DNA of 64,000 bases from Burkholderia sp. Bp9143 (GCF_003853645.1 NZ_QTPO01000010.1:117231-181230), one strand, 5' to 3'. Positions 9,784 to 18,588 are shown, counted from the first letter of the stretch. The notes: a model not told the origin generated them from the sequence alone. Numbers and translations are program-made.

Positions 9784-11076
9784 TCACCCCAGCTTCACGC
9801 CGGCACCGCCGGTCAGTCGAACGAACATCCCGTACACGATCAGCACGCCTGCCAGCAAGATCGTGGCCAACGCACTGGCGAGCCCCCAGTTCAACGTCGA
9901 ATTCACGTGGTTCGCGATGTAGTAGCTCGCCAGCTGGTCTTCCGGGCCGCCGACGATCGCGGGCGTGATGTAGTAGCCGACCGCGAGAATGAAGGTCAGC
10001 ATGCCGGCCGCGCCGACGCCGGGCAGCGTCTGCGGGAAATACACCTGGAAGAACGAGCGGATCGGGCCGGCCCCGAGCGAGCGCGCCGCCTTCATGTACA
10101 GGTTCGGCACGCCCTTCATCACGCTGTACAGCGACAGGATCGCGTACGGCAGCAGGATGTGCGTCATCGCGACCAGCACCCCGAAGCGGTTGTAGATCAG
10201 CGGCAGCGCCGAATCGGTGAGGCCGAGCCGGATCAGCCAGTCGTTCAGGACACCGTTGGTCTGCAGCACGACGACCCACGCGGTCGTGCGCACGAGGATC
10301 GACGTCCAGAACGGCAACAGCACCATGATCATGAGGACGTTGCTGTATCGCGCCGGAATGTTGGCCAGGAAGTAGGCGACCGGATAGCCGAACAGCAGGC
10401 ACAGCAGGCTCACCGCGATACTGACCCAGGCCGTACGCAGAAACACGCCGATATACAGCCGCTCGCCCGGCGACTGACGGACGATCTCGCCCGTTTCGTC
10501 GCGCTTGAAGTCGAGCGCCTTCAGGTAATAGCCGAACGTCCAGGGCGACGCGGCGTACTTGACGGTCGACCACGTGCGGAGTTCATCCCAGCGCGGATCG
10601 ATCGCCGACATCCGCGCGCGCCACGTTCCGCCCGACGCGGCCGTATCGTCCGCGAGTTGTCGGGCCGTCTTCATCAGCAGGCCGCGCATCCCGGTTTCGT
10701 CGTAGTTCAGGCGGGATGCGATGCGGCTGAGCCCCTCGCCCGCCCGGCTCGCGACCAGCTCCTTCCCGAACGTCGCATACAGCTGCTCGTCCGGCACCTT
10801 GCCGGCCTTCGGTTCCCATTCGCGCAGCATGGCCGCGGTATGCGGCAGTTCCTGCGACACCGTCGGGTCGCGCAGGCTTTTCAGCAGCAGGCTGCCGATC
10901 GGCACGAGGAACGTTACCAGCAGGAAGGCGAGCAGCGGAAACATCAGCAGCATCGCCTTGATCTGGCCCGCACGTTCGGTCCTGCGCAACTTGGCCTTGA
11001 GCGCCTTCGAATCGGGAACGGCAACGTTCTCGATCCCGTGTGTCATGACCGTCATATCACTGGGAAGAATCATCAT
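9784..11076 (-). CDS. ABC transporter permease, PotB type
   Basis: An inner-membrane permease of about 430 residues, longer than PotB (about 280) because of a periplasmic insertion of roughly 150 residues after the first helix. Such insertions are common in opine- and betaine-like members. The translocation signature AARSLGAGPIRSFFQVYFPQTLPG and a C-terminal LLAGVLIVYGMFVRLTGG helix are clear. The start is uncertain: ATGs at 11076, 11073, 11055 and 11046 are in frame and none has a good ribosome-binding site. It is coupled to the downstream PotC-type gene. Confidence 0.87.
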   Translation of the reverse strand: MMILPSDMTVMTHGIENVAVPDSKALKAKLRRTERAGQIKAMLLMFPLLAFLLVTFLVPIGSLLLKSLRDPTVSQELPHTAAMLREWEPKAGKVPDEQLYATFGKELVASRAGEGLSRIASRLNYDETGMRGLLMKTARQLADDTAASGGTWRARMSAIDPRWDELRTWSTVKYAASPWTFGYYLKALDFKRDETGEIVRQSPGERLYIGVFLRTAWVSIAVSLLCLLFGYPVAYFLANIPARYSNVLMIMVLLPFWTSILVRTTAWVVVLQTNGVLNDWLIRLGLTDSALPLIYNRFGVLVAMTHILLPYAILSLYSVMKGVPNLYMKAARSLGAGPIRSFFQVYFPQTLPGVGAAGMLTFILAVGYYITPAIVGGPEDQLASYYIANHVNSTLNWGLASALATILLAGVLIVYGMFVRLTGGAGVKLG

Positions 11077-11291
11077 GTTCGGCGGTTGCAACCGCGCCTC
11101 CTGGTATGGGCTGTGGTCGGTCCGGTGACTTCCGGGCCGGCCGGACCGCAAACTTCTGGTTCAGGTCGCCGGCTCGGTCCGTGCAGAGCATGACGATAAG
11201 GAATCCAGATAATTTATTCCGGTTCGCTTCACGGTCTCCACGCTGAATTGCCCCGGTGTTCCGGCGAGACGCCGGCCCTGCTGCAGCAACG

Positions 11292-12365
11292 TTACAGTGC
11301 CCGGCACGCGTCGGCCATCCAGCCGATATCGACGGCGTCGCCGATCCGCAAGTTGCGCGCGGCGCCGTCGTTGGGCAGCTTCACGATGAAATCGCCACGG
11401 CCGCACACCTGCATGACGATGCGCAGGTGGTCGCCGTAATAGATCAGGTCCTTCACGCCGGCGCTGAACACGTTGTCGCACCGGCGCGCCTGCTCGCCCA
11501 CCGCGATGCGTTCGGGACGCAACGACACGCTGGTGTTGCCCGACAGCTGGATCCCGCCGTTCGCGCTGGCATGGATCGCCTGACCGCCGTCGAGACGAAC
11601 GACGCAGCGCGGATGCTCGAGCGCGGACACGACGCCGTTCAGCTCGTTGCTCTCGCCGATGAAGCGGGCGACGAACGCGTTCGCGGGCTTCTCGTAGAGT
11701 TCCGACGGCGACGCGAGCTGCTGGATGATCCCGTTGTTGAACACGGCGATCCGGTCCGACATCGTCATCGCTTCGCCCTGGTCATGGGTGACGTAGACGA
11801 CGGTCAGTCCGCTCTGCTCGTGAATCTGCTTGATTTCGTACTGCATCTGCTCGCGCAGCTGCTTGTCGAGCGCGCCGAGCGGTTCGTCCATCAGCACCAG
11901 CGCCGGCTCGAACACGAGTGCGCGTGCCACGGCGATGCGCTGCTGCTGGCCGCCGGACAACTGCGCCGGCATGCGGTGCGCGAACTTCTCCATGTTGACC
12001 ATCCGCAGCGCCCGCATCACCTTCGTGTCGATATCGCTTCTGGAGACCTTGCGGACCTTCAACGGAAACGCGAGGTTTTCCGCGACCGACTTGTGCGGAA
12101 ACAGCGCATAGCTCTGGAACACCATGCCGATGTTGCGGCGCTCAGGCGGGATCCGGTTGATCGGTTTGCCCTGGAGGAGAATCTCGCCGTGCGTGGCGGT
12201 TTCGAAGCCCGCGAGCATCATCAGGCAGGTCGTCTTGCCCGACCCGGACGGCCCCAGCATCGTGAGAAATTCGCCCTGCTCGATCTCGAGGTTGAGATTT
12301 TTCACGACCAGCGTTTCGCCGTCGTAGGTCTTCTGGACGTTCTTGAATGAGACGATCGTCGACAT
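11292..12365 (-). CDS. ABC transporter ATP-binding protein, PotA type
   Basis: A 357-residue importer ATPase. Walker A GPSGSGKTT lies near residue 39, the signature LSGGQQQRIAVARAL near 138, Walker B LVLMDEPLGALD near 158, and the switch histidine in VYVTHDQGEAM near 190. A C-terminal TOBE-like domain occupies roughly residues 240-357. It energises the two permeases encoded just downstream. A 215-bp gap separates it from the PotB-type gene. A tandem palindromic repeat lies between this gene and pruA and could tune relative expression. The ATG at 12365 is preceded by GGAGAAT. Confidence 0.94.
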   Translation of the reverse strand: MSTIVSFKNVQKTYDGETLVVKNLNLEIEQGEFLTMLGPSGSGKTTCLMMLAGFETATHGEILLQGKPINRIPPERRNIGMVFQSYALFPHKSVAENLAFPLKVRKVSRSDIDTKVMRALRMVNMEKFAHRMPAQLSGGQQQRIAVARALVFEPALVLMDEPLGALDKQLREQMQYEIKQIHEQSGLTVVYVTHDQGEAMTMSDRIAVFNNGIIQQLASPSELYEKPANAFVARFIGESNELNGVVSALEHPRCVVRLDGGQAIHASANGGIQLSGNTSVSLRPERIAVGEQARRCDNVFSAGVKDLIYYGDHLRIVMQVCGRGDFIVKLPNDGAARNLRIGDAVDIGWMADACRAL

Positions 12366-12378
12366 CGTATTCTCCTGT

Positions 12379-12494
12379 GGATCAGAGTTAGCGCTTTAGC
12401 GCTTTACTCTGATCCCATGCTTCGCGGTGGATCAGAGTTGCGCTTATGTCGGTCGGAGCAAGTACTTCAGCACTTGCTCCGACCCATGCTTCGC
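12379..12494. repeat. Two tandem palindromic REP-like units with a shared CCATGCTTCGC tail
   Basis: Unit 1 is an imperfect palindrome (12379-12415, GGATCAGAGT / ACTCTGATCC arms with an inner AGCGCT pair). Unit 2 is a perfect 13-bp hairpin (GGTCGGAGCAAGT at 12451-12463, ACTTGCTCCGACC at 12472-12484). Each is followed at once by CCATGCTTCGC (12415-12425 and 12484-12494). The stems differ in sequence between the units but stay paired. The left arm GGATCAGAGTT occurs again at 12429. Probable roles are REP-type repeats or mRNA stabilisation between pruA and the transporter genes. Confidence 0.75.
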
Positions 12495-12537
12495 ACCCTG
12501 ACCTCATGCAAAGCTTCGCGGAAATCCCGACCCGGGC

Positions 12538-14148
12538 TTATGCGCCGAACCGCCACTCGCGCGGCGGCAGGTACGTTTCCTTGACCACGCGCGGCGACGC
12601 CCAGCGCAGCAGGTTCAGGTACGAGCCCGCCTTGTCGTTCGTGCCGCTCGCCCGGCCGCCGCCGAACGGTTGCTGGCCGATCATCGCGCCGGTCGGCTTG
12701 TCGTTCAGGTACAGGTTGCCCGCGGCGTTGATCAGCGCGGCTTCGGCCTGGTGCAGCGCGAAACGGTCGGTGCTGAAGATCGAGCCGGTCAGCGCGTAGG
12801 GGCTCGTCGCATCGATGAGCTCGAGCGTGTCCGCCCACGCGTTGTCGTCGTAGACGAACACCGACAGGACCGGGCCGAACAGCTCTTCCGTCATCAGCGC
12901 GTGCTTCGGATCCGAGACTTGCAGCACGGTCGGCTCGACGAAGTAGCCGGGATCCGACCAGGTCTTGCCGCCCGACACGACGGTCACCGCGCTGTCTTCC
13001 TTCGCCGCGCCGATCACGCGGCTGAGCTTCTGGTAAGACGCCTGCGAGATCACCGCACCCATGAAGGTGTTCGCGTCGGCGACATCGCCGACCTTGAGTT
13101 CCGCCAGGCGCTCGCACAGCTCCTTGCTCACCGCCGGCCACAGGCTGCTCGGAACATAGGCGCGCGATGCGGCGCTGCACTTCTGGCCCTGGTACTCGAA
13201 GGCGCCGCGAATGAGCGCGATCGCGACTTCGGACGGATTCGCCGACGCATGCGCCAGCACGAAATCCTTGCCGCCCGTTTCGCCGACGAGACGCGGAATC
13301 GTGCGGAACGCGTCGACCTTCGACGCCACGCCCTTCCACAGCGACTGGAACACCGCCGACGACCCCGTGAAATGGATACCCGCCAGATCGCGCGAAGCGA
13401 GCGCGACACGCGTGGTCATCTCGGCGTCGCCGGGCACGAAGTTGATGACGCCCGGCGGCAGGCCTGCCTCCTCCAGCGCTTCGTAGAAAATGTAGTTCGC
13501 GAGCGCCGACTTTTCGGACGGCTTCCAGAGCACCGTATTGCCCATGATCGCCGGCGCGGTCGTCAGGTTGCCGCCGATGGCCGTGAAGTTGAACGGCGAG
13601 ACCGCATACACGAAGCCTTCGAGCGGCCGCCAGTCGGCGCGGTTGACCGCGGTCGGCACCGACAGCGGCTGTTCGGCGTACACGCGCTGCGCATTGAACG
13701 CATTGAAGCGCAGGAAGTCGATCAACTCGCACGCGCTGTCCGGCTCGGCCTGGTCGATCGTCTTGCTCTGGCCGAGCATCGTCGCCGCGTTGATCTTCAC
13801 GCGCAGGCGCGTCGCGATGATTTCGGCAGCCCGATGCAGAATCGTCGCGCGGCTGGCGTGCGGGAGGCCCGCCCAGTCGCGCGCCACCGATTTCGCGCTC
13901 GCGATGGCTTCCGACACCTGCGCTTCGGTCGGGCGGTGGATGCGGGCCAGCACGCGTTGATGATCGTGCGGTGCGCGCACCTCGACCGTATCGTTCGAGA
14001 AATATTTCTTCCCGCCGATGACGGTCGGGATGTCGACGACTTCGCGTTGCCCGAGGGCCTTGCTCAGTGCGTCTGCGGCTTCGGTTCCCGGGCGGAACGA
14101 CACTTCCGGTTCATTGGCCGGCAGCGGAAATTGTGCACCTGAACTCAC
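12538..14148 (-). CDS. pruA: L-glutamate gamma-semialdehyde (P5C) dehydrogenase, stand-alone
   Basis: A roughly 536-residue ALDH4-type enzyme that oxidises pyrroline-5-carboxylate/glutamate semialdehyde to glutamate with NAD. All catalytic elements are present: SPFNFT (oxyanion-hole Asn near 187), LVGETGGKDFV (general-base Glu near 290) and YQGQKCSAASR (nucleophile Cys near 324), with the EELFGPVLSVFVYDD segment. A GTG at 14154 overlaps the AAGGAG ribosome-binding site. The GTG at 14148, spaced about six bases from it, is the more credible start. The gene lies upstream of the transporter and of putA in the same direction. It very probably supplies the activity missing from the PutA of this locus. 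Confidence 0.93.
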   Translation of the reverse strand: MSSGAQFPLPANEPEVSFRPGTEAADALSKALGQREVVDIPTVIGGKKYFSNDTVEVRAPHDHQRVLARIHRPTEAQVSEAIASAKSVARDWAGLPHASRATILHRAAEIIATRLRVKINAATMLGQSKTIDQAEPDSACELIDFLRFNAFNAQRVYAEQPLSVPTAVNRADWRPLEGFVYAVSPFNFTAIGGNLTTAPAIMGNTVLWKPSEKSALANYIFYEALEEAGLPPGVINFVPGDAEMTTRVALASRDLAGIHFTGSSAVFQSLWKGVASKVDAFRTIPRLVGETGGKDFVLAHASANPSEVAIALIRGAFEYQGQKCSAASRAYVPSSLWPAVSKELCERLAELKVGDVADANTFMGAVISQASYQKLSRVIGAAKEDSAVTVVSGGKTWSDPGYFVEPTVLQVSDPKHALMTEELFGPVLSVFVYDDNAWADTLELIDATSPYALTGSIFSTDRFALHQAEAALINAAGNLYLNDKPTGAMIGQQPFGGGRASGTNDKAGSYLNLLRWASPRVVKETYLPPREWRFGA

Positions 14149-14380
14149 GCTCACTCCTTGTCAAATCGTTTCGATAAAACCGATCGGGGAGGCCGCATCC
14201 GTCATCGGGTTCTCCCCGTGTTCGGCGCGGGTTTCGGCAGCATGTCCCGGATCGGCCACTTCAGTTTCGAGAGTAGTGGCTGCCAAAAAAGCCCCGCGTT
14301 GCTTCATGTCGACTTATGCAAAGAATCGGACATCGTTATGGAACGCCGAGGCCAGGGCCCGTTCCTGGCGTGAACGGGCC

Positions 14381-15529
14381 CTACTCCGCGCCGATCGTCG
14401 TGACAGGAACCCAGCGGCCGCCCTTCACCTGATAGAGCGTCGAGGTCGGGTTCTTGAGGTCGCCGTTCGCGTCGAATGCGATCTTTCCGGTGATGCCTTC
14501 GTAGTGCGTGTCGCGCAGCGCGGGCAGGAAGTCGGCGGGTTTCGCGGAATTGGCCTGCTTCATCGCGTTGATCGCCACCCACGCGCAGTCGTACGCAAAC
14601 GGCGCATAGGTCAGCATGTCGGAACCGAACCGGTTCTTGTATTTCTGGACGAACGCCTTGCCTTGCGGCAGCGACTCGATCGGCCGCCCGTATTCCCACG
14701 CCATCGCGCCCTCCGCGGCCGGCCCGGCGTCATTGATGAAGATGCGATCGGCAATGCCGCCGCTGCCGACGAACTGGGTGCGCATGCCGAGCTGCCGCAT
14801 CCGTTTCGTGATCAGGCCGCCTTGCACGTCGAGCCCGCCGAAGTACAGCAGATCGGCCTGCGCGGCCTTCACGTTCGTGAGCTGCGCGTTGAACTCCACG
14901 GCCTTGTCGTTCGTGAATTCCGACAGCTCGATTTTGCCGCCGGCCGCGGCGACGGCCTTCTTGAACTCCTCCACCGCGCCCTGGCCGAACGCGGTCCGGT
15001 CATCCATCACCGCGATGCGCCGCGCCTTCGTGACGGTCACCGCGTACTTGCCGGCATTGCCGGAGTTCTGCGCGTCGGTCGCAATGATGCGGAAGACCGT
15101 CTTCAACCCCTGGCGCGTAATGGCCGGATTGGTCGCCGCCGGATCGATCAGCGGAATACCGGCTTTCGCGAAAATCGGCGAGGACGGCAGCGCCACGCCG
15201 GAGTTGTAGTAGCCGACCACCGCGACCACGCCGTCGTCGACGAGTTTTTGCGCGACCTGCACGCCGATGCGCGGGTCACCCTGGTCGTCGACAGCATCGA
15301 GCTCGAAGCGGACTTCCTGCCCGCCCAGCTTGATGTGCTGCGCATTCGCCTCCTCGAGCGCGAGGCGAACGCCGTTCTCGATGTCCTTGCCGCTTGCCGC
15401 ACTCTGCCCGGTGAGCGGACTCGAAACGCCGATCTTGACGACCTGTTGCCCGTAGGCCGCGCCGCAGGCGACGGACAACGCGATGGCGCTCAGGCAGGTG
15501 GCGAGCGCCTTGTGCGAAAAATTGAGCAT
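14381..15529 (-). CDS. LivK-type periplasmic binding protein of an ABC transporter
   Basis: A 382-residue periplasmic type 1 binding protein of the branched-chain amino-acid (LivJ/K, Leu-binding) family. A signal peptide of about 27 residues ends AYGQQ. The mature part starts VVKIGVSSPLTGQSAASGKD, a family hallmark. It is the first gene of the minus-strand unit. No LivH/M/F/G genes are nearby; the ABC transporter encoded downstream is of the unrelated Pot type, which does not use this fold. The cargo is therefore unknown, though location points to an amino acid or betaine. The ATG at 15529 has an AGGA eight bases upstream. Expression is likely controlled through the three palindromes at 15630-15849. 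Confidence 0.9.
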   Translation of the reverse strand: MLNFSHKALATCLSAIALSVACGAAYGQQVVKIGVSSPLTGQSAASGKDIENGVRLALEEANAQHIKLGGQEVRFELDAVDDQGDPRIGVQVAQKLVDDGVVAVVGYYNSGVALPSSPIFAKAGIPLIDPAATNPAITRQGLKTVFRIIATDAQNSGNAGKYAVTVTKARRIAVMDDRTAFGQGAVEEFKKAVAAAGGKIELSEFTNDKAVEFNAQLTNVKAAQADLLYFGGLDVQGGLITKRMRQLGMRTQFVGSGGIADRIFINDAGPAAEGAMAWEYGRPIESLPQGKAFVQKYKNRFGSDMLTYAPFAYDCAWVAINAMKQANSAKPADFLPALRDTHYEGITGKIAFDANGDLKNPTSTLYQVKGGRWVPVTTIGAE

Positions 15530-15629
15530 GGGTTCAGTCCTGCAGAGAGATGGAGGGAGATCGATCGCCGTGACGGCTTGGCCCCGACATCAGACCCCGA
15601 TTAATAGGGGCGAATATCGGCCAATGAAT

Positions 15630-15645
15630 CTGAACATTTGTTCAG
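15630..15645. promoter_or_regulatory. TetR/BetI-type operator palindrome 1
   Basis: CTGAACATTTGTTCAG has perfect 7-bp arms around TT. It is the copy nearest the LivK-type gene (about 100 bp upstream of its start) in the divergent intergenic region with the BetI-like regulator. The geometry matches TetR-family operators; the assignment to the neighbouring regulator is inference. Confidence 0.75.
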
Positions 15646-15779
15646 TATCGACACAGCTCGATGTACTATATAGCCGATCAGACCGATATCAAAAATAAAA
15701 ACGCACGGTCTGCATGCGCATTAACACTAGTAATCTGTCGTTTTATGCCATATCCCTTCCGATTCGGCATGCACCAACA

Positions 15780-15793
15780 TGAACAATTGTTCA
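15780..15793. promoter_or_regulatory. TetR/BetI-type operator palindrome 2
   Basis: TGAACAATTGTTCA is a perfect 14-bp palindrome, the second of three related copies in the intergenic region. Confidence 0.75.
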
Positions 15794-15835
15794 ATCAACT
15801 GAAAAACGCAGGTGCCGACTGCCACCGGATCGGCA

Positions 15836-15849
15836 TGAACGCTTGTTCA
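15836..15849. promoter_or_regulatory. TetR/BetI-type operator palindrome 3
   Basis: TGAACGCTTGTTCA has 5-bp perfect arms (TGAAC/GTTCA). It lies about 100 bp before the regulator start, consistent with autoregulation. Confidence 0.7.
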
Positions 15850-15946
15850 GCCGTGCACATTCGGCGCTATCATCGTGCGGACGCTTCACTGCTCCGCACG
15901 GGATGACGGCAAGCAGCACTCAATCTGGAAGGCACGGAGCACGATC

Positions 15947-16654
15947 ATGGAAGATGGCAGCCGCCGCGGAACCGTTTCCGACGGCCGCAAGGATGAATCC
16001 GCGCAATACGAGGGCATGCGCCTCAAGCTGATCGATTCGACGCTCGAAGTCGTCGGGCAGGTCGGGCTGGAGAACCTGACGATCCGGAAAGTCAGCGAAT
16101 ACGCCCGGGTCTCGGTCGGCCTGGTGCACCACCACTTCGAGAACAAGAACAACCTGGTCTACAAGACGTTCGTGTACCTCATCCGGCGCGTGCGCGAACA
16201 ACTGACTGCCGGGCGGCGCGGCATCGCCGACCCGGTCGAACGCATGAAATTCACGGCGGACATGTGCTTCAGCGACGAAGTCCTGAGCCCCGGCGCGGCC
16301 AACGTCTGGCCGCACATGTGGAGTTCGTCCGCGCACGACGACGAAGTGAGACGCTTATGTACCGCCTTCTCCCGGCGCCTGCGGTCGAACTTCATCCACG
16401 ACCTTCGAAACGCCGGGTGCGACAGGACCATGGCCACGATCTGGGCCATTCAGGCGATGGCGCTGGTGCACGGGCTCTGGATCGAGCACCGCGTGGCAAG
16501 CACCATCACGATCGATGAAGTGATCGGGGTATTCCACGGCATGATCGACGATGCGACCGGGCAGATGTGGCGGATGAACATGCGCGGCGCGCCGCGGCGA
16601 CAGGCGCCGGGCGGCTCCGGCGCACCCGGGAATCAATCGGCTTCGGGCAGGTAG
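15947..16654 (+). CDS. TetR/AcrR family regulator, BetI-like
   Basis: A 235-residue one-component regulator. The N-terminal helix-turn-helix spans about residues 38-68 (VGLENLTIRKVSEYARVSVG then LVHHHFENKNNL), and the BetI-type ligand domain follows. BetI relatives respond to choline or betaines and repress uptake and oxidation genes. The ATG at 15947 was chosen over an upstream in-frame start because GGAG at 15936-15939 fits it. It diverges from the LivK/pruA/putA unit, and three palindromic operators lie between. Its last 22 bases overlap the end of the convergent LysR gene. A betaine-like effector is plausible but unproven. Confidence 0.88.
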   Translation: MEDGSRRGTVSDGRKDESAQYEGMRLKLIDSTLEVVGQVGLENLTIRKVSEYARVSVGLVHHHFENKNNLVYKTFVYLIRRVREQLTAGRRGIADPVERMKFTADMCFSDEVLSPGAANVWPHMWSSSAHDDEVRRLCTAFSRRLRSNFIHDLRNAGCDRTMATIWAIQAMALVHGLWIEHRVASTITIDEVIGVFHGMIDDATGQMWRMNMRGAPRRQAPGGSGAPGNQSASGR

Positions 16655-17634
16655 ATGTCTTCGGGCTTCAGCGACAGCGTCCGCGCGATATCGCGGGACA
16701 CCTGACGCTCGTAAGCACGACGAAGCAGGTCGTAGAGATCCGCGGGCAAATGGCCCAGCTCGTTCTCGCGGTACGAGAGGTAGAACGAACGACTGAGGCC
16801 GGCATACGGCCGGCCGTGCCGCGAAAACGCCGTGAGCGGCACGACGGTGAGGTCGGGAACATAGTGACGCGATTGCCACACGCAAAGCGGTGTGGTGATC
16901 GCGAAACCGAGCCCGGCGGCCACGAGGCTCAGCGCCGGATCCGTTGCGTCGAATTCGCATGACCGCTCGATGTGCTCGGCATGCGCGGCCAGGTACGCGT
17001 CGACATGCTGCCCGATGACCGATCGCGCACTGTAGCGAATGAACTGAAGATGCTTGCCCAGTTCGGTCAATGTCGTCAGACGATCGATTTCGAACCCTTT
17101 GGGCAGGACGACGAAGTACGGCTCGGAAAACAGCTTCTGCTTCCGAATGCCCATGGCGGGCGTGGTGCCGCTCGTCGTCACCGCGACGTCGAGCTGACGG
17201 GCTTCCAGTTGCGCGTCGAGCGTCGGCGTGATGCCGGACCAGAGCCGGATCTGGTGCGATGCACCCGACAGCGCCTTGATGATGATCGGGCCGATCGTCG
17301 CGGCAAAGGAATCCACGCATCCGAGCCGCACGACGACGCGCTTGGCGCGCGACACGTTGCGCACGCTCTCCACCATCTGGTCCGCGCTCTGCAGCAGCGC
17401 TGCGGCATGCTCGAACAGACGCTGGCCGGCCGCGGTCGGCCTCGCCGGCCGGGTCGCACGGTCGAGCAGCGTGGTGTCGAGCAGCGTCTCCAGCGCCTTG
17501 ATGCGCTGCGACACACCCGCTTGCGAGATGTTCAGCCGATCGGCGGCATCGGAGATGGAACCCGCTTCCACGACCGCCAGCCAACTGGCAAGGAGATCCC
17601 AGTCGGGATACCGTTCAGGTCCGCTTTCTTTCAT
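16633..17634 (-). CDS. LysR family transcriptional regulator
   Basis: A 333-residue LysR protein. The N-terminal winged HTH lies near residues 15-72 (WLAVVEAGSISDAADRLNIS, QAGVSQRIKALETLL), followed by a two-lobed effector domain. It is transcribed away from the second amidohydrolase gene upstream in the same direction and overlaps the 3' end of the BetI-like gene by 22 bp. The target is unclear; there is no obvious divergent partner, so it may act in trans on the betaine genes around it. Confidence 0.88.
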   Translation of the reverse strand: MKESGPERYPDWDLLASWLAVVEAGSISDAADRLNISQAGVSQRIKALETLLDTTLLDRATRPARPTAAGQRLFEHAAALLQSADQMVESVRNVSRAKRVVVRLGCVDSFAATIGPIIIKALSGASHQIRLWSGITPTLDAQLEARQLDVAVTTSGTTPAMGIRKQKLFSEPYFVVLPKGFEIDRLTTLTELGKHLQFIRYSARSVIGQHVDAYLAAHAEHIERSCEFDATDPALSLVAAGLGFAITTPLCVWQSRHYVPDLTVVPLTAFSRHGRPYAGLSRSFYLSYRENELGHLPADLYDLLRRAYERQVSRDIARTLSLKPEDIYLPEAD

Positions 17635-17722
17635 GGTGGGGCATCAAGGTGACAAATGACTGTAGCACGGGAGGGTGTCGCCCTGAAGCCCTTGCCGCGA
17701 ATCGGACGCGCGATTCACTTGC

Positions 17723-18526
17723 TCAAGCACCATCGGCATTCGCCAACGTCGACAACGCGTCCAGCAGCTGACCGAGCAGCCTGTCGAACTCGTCGGCGGT
17801 CGACTCGGCGACGGGTGCGGCCTCGCACGCCTCCCGCCACTTGCCGGCGATCTCCAGTTCGACGACGTGGATGCCTGCCGCGGGCATTCCGTAGTGCTGC
17901 GCCGCGAACGCGTCGGCCAGTTTGCCGTTGACGACCCACGAACGTCCGCCGCGCTGGACCGACTTCGTCAGTGTGTTGACGAGCAGCTTGTCGCACGATG
18001 TACCGCGGTTCGTTCCCACGTTGCAATCGGATGCGCCCGACAGGTATCGATACGGCGAGAGCCGCGAGCTGGCGTGCGGCACGACGAGCAGCACGTCGCC
18101 ATGGATCTCGCGCAGTCGCTTCAATTCGGTCGCGAGTGCGTCGTGATAGGGCTGCCAGTACTGGCGTACGCGCCGCCTCACTTCGGGTTCCGTCAGCTCG
18201 GCCATGCCGCCGTAGAGGCGTTCCCCCGACGGGGCATGGGGCCTGCACAGTGCGCTGCGGCCAAGTTCCGACGAAAGCGACTGATGGTCGGCGGCCATGT
18301 TGACGTCGATCACGCACGGATGCATGCGCGCGGCGATGCACGACATCCCGCGCGCCGCGGCCGCTTCCCGAAGTCGCGCGCCGCCCGGGTCCACCCGCAT
18401 CTTCTGCACGGCATGCCACGCGGGCAGCGCCTGCCATGCCTCCGGAATCGCCGTCCCGACATGCGGCGCCGCAACCAGTATCGGCGCGTCGCCGCGATAG
18501 ATCTGACCGCCGGCCTCATCGTACAT
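17723..18526 (-). CDS. Divergent N-formylglutamate amidohydrolase family paralogue
   Basis: A 267-residue second member of the HutG family. It keeps VAAPHVGTAIP, GTNRGTSCD and the NGK...HYG...AGIHVVELE frame. It departs at places conserved in the copy at 4008: DLNRP reads DVNMA, the EAHS segment reads VPHAS, and ITREYG reads AAQHYG. The low similarity suggests a changed substrate or partial loss of activity. It lies immediately upstream of the LysR gene, same strand. As no histidine pathway is present, involvement in betaine or formyl-group metabolism is a guess. Confidence 0.75.
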   Translation of the reverse strand: MYDEAGGQIYRGDAPILVAAPHVGTAIPEAWQALPAWHAVQKMRVDPGGARLREAAAARGMSCIAARMHPCVIDVNMAADHQSLSSELGRSALCRPHAPSGERLYGGMAELTEPEVRRRVRQYWQPYHDALATELKRLREIHGDVLLVVPHASSRLSPYRYLSGASDCNVGTNRGTSCDKLLVNTLTKSVQRGGRSWVVNGKLADAFAAQHYGMPAAGIHVVELEIAGKWREACEAAPVAESTADEFDRLLGQLLDALSTLANADGA

Positions 18527-18551
18527 AGCGTCGCCCTCGATTTCGTGTCCG

Positions 18552-18588
18552 CACGCGTGTCACGCGGCACGCACCGCTGACACGCGTG
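18552..18588. promoter_or_regulatory. Inverted repeat in the 415-bp divergent intergenic region
   Basis: Perfect 11-bp arms, CACGCGTGTCA at 18552-18562 and TGACACGCGTG at 18578-18588, are separated by 15 bases. It lies 26 bp upstream of the amidohydrolase paralogue start and about 350 bp before the PotD-type gene. It may be an operator or an mRNA leader hairpin for the amidohydrolase gene. The rest of 18527-18941 shows no gene. Confidence 0.5.

Noticed and set aside
12379..12494. CRISPR-like or rho-independent terminator reading of the hairpins
   Set aside because: There are only two units without spacers of constant length and no T tracts, so a palindromic repeat is the better description.
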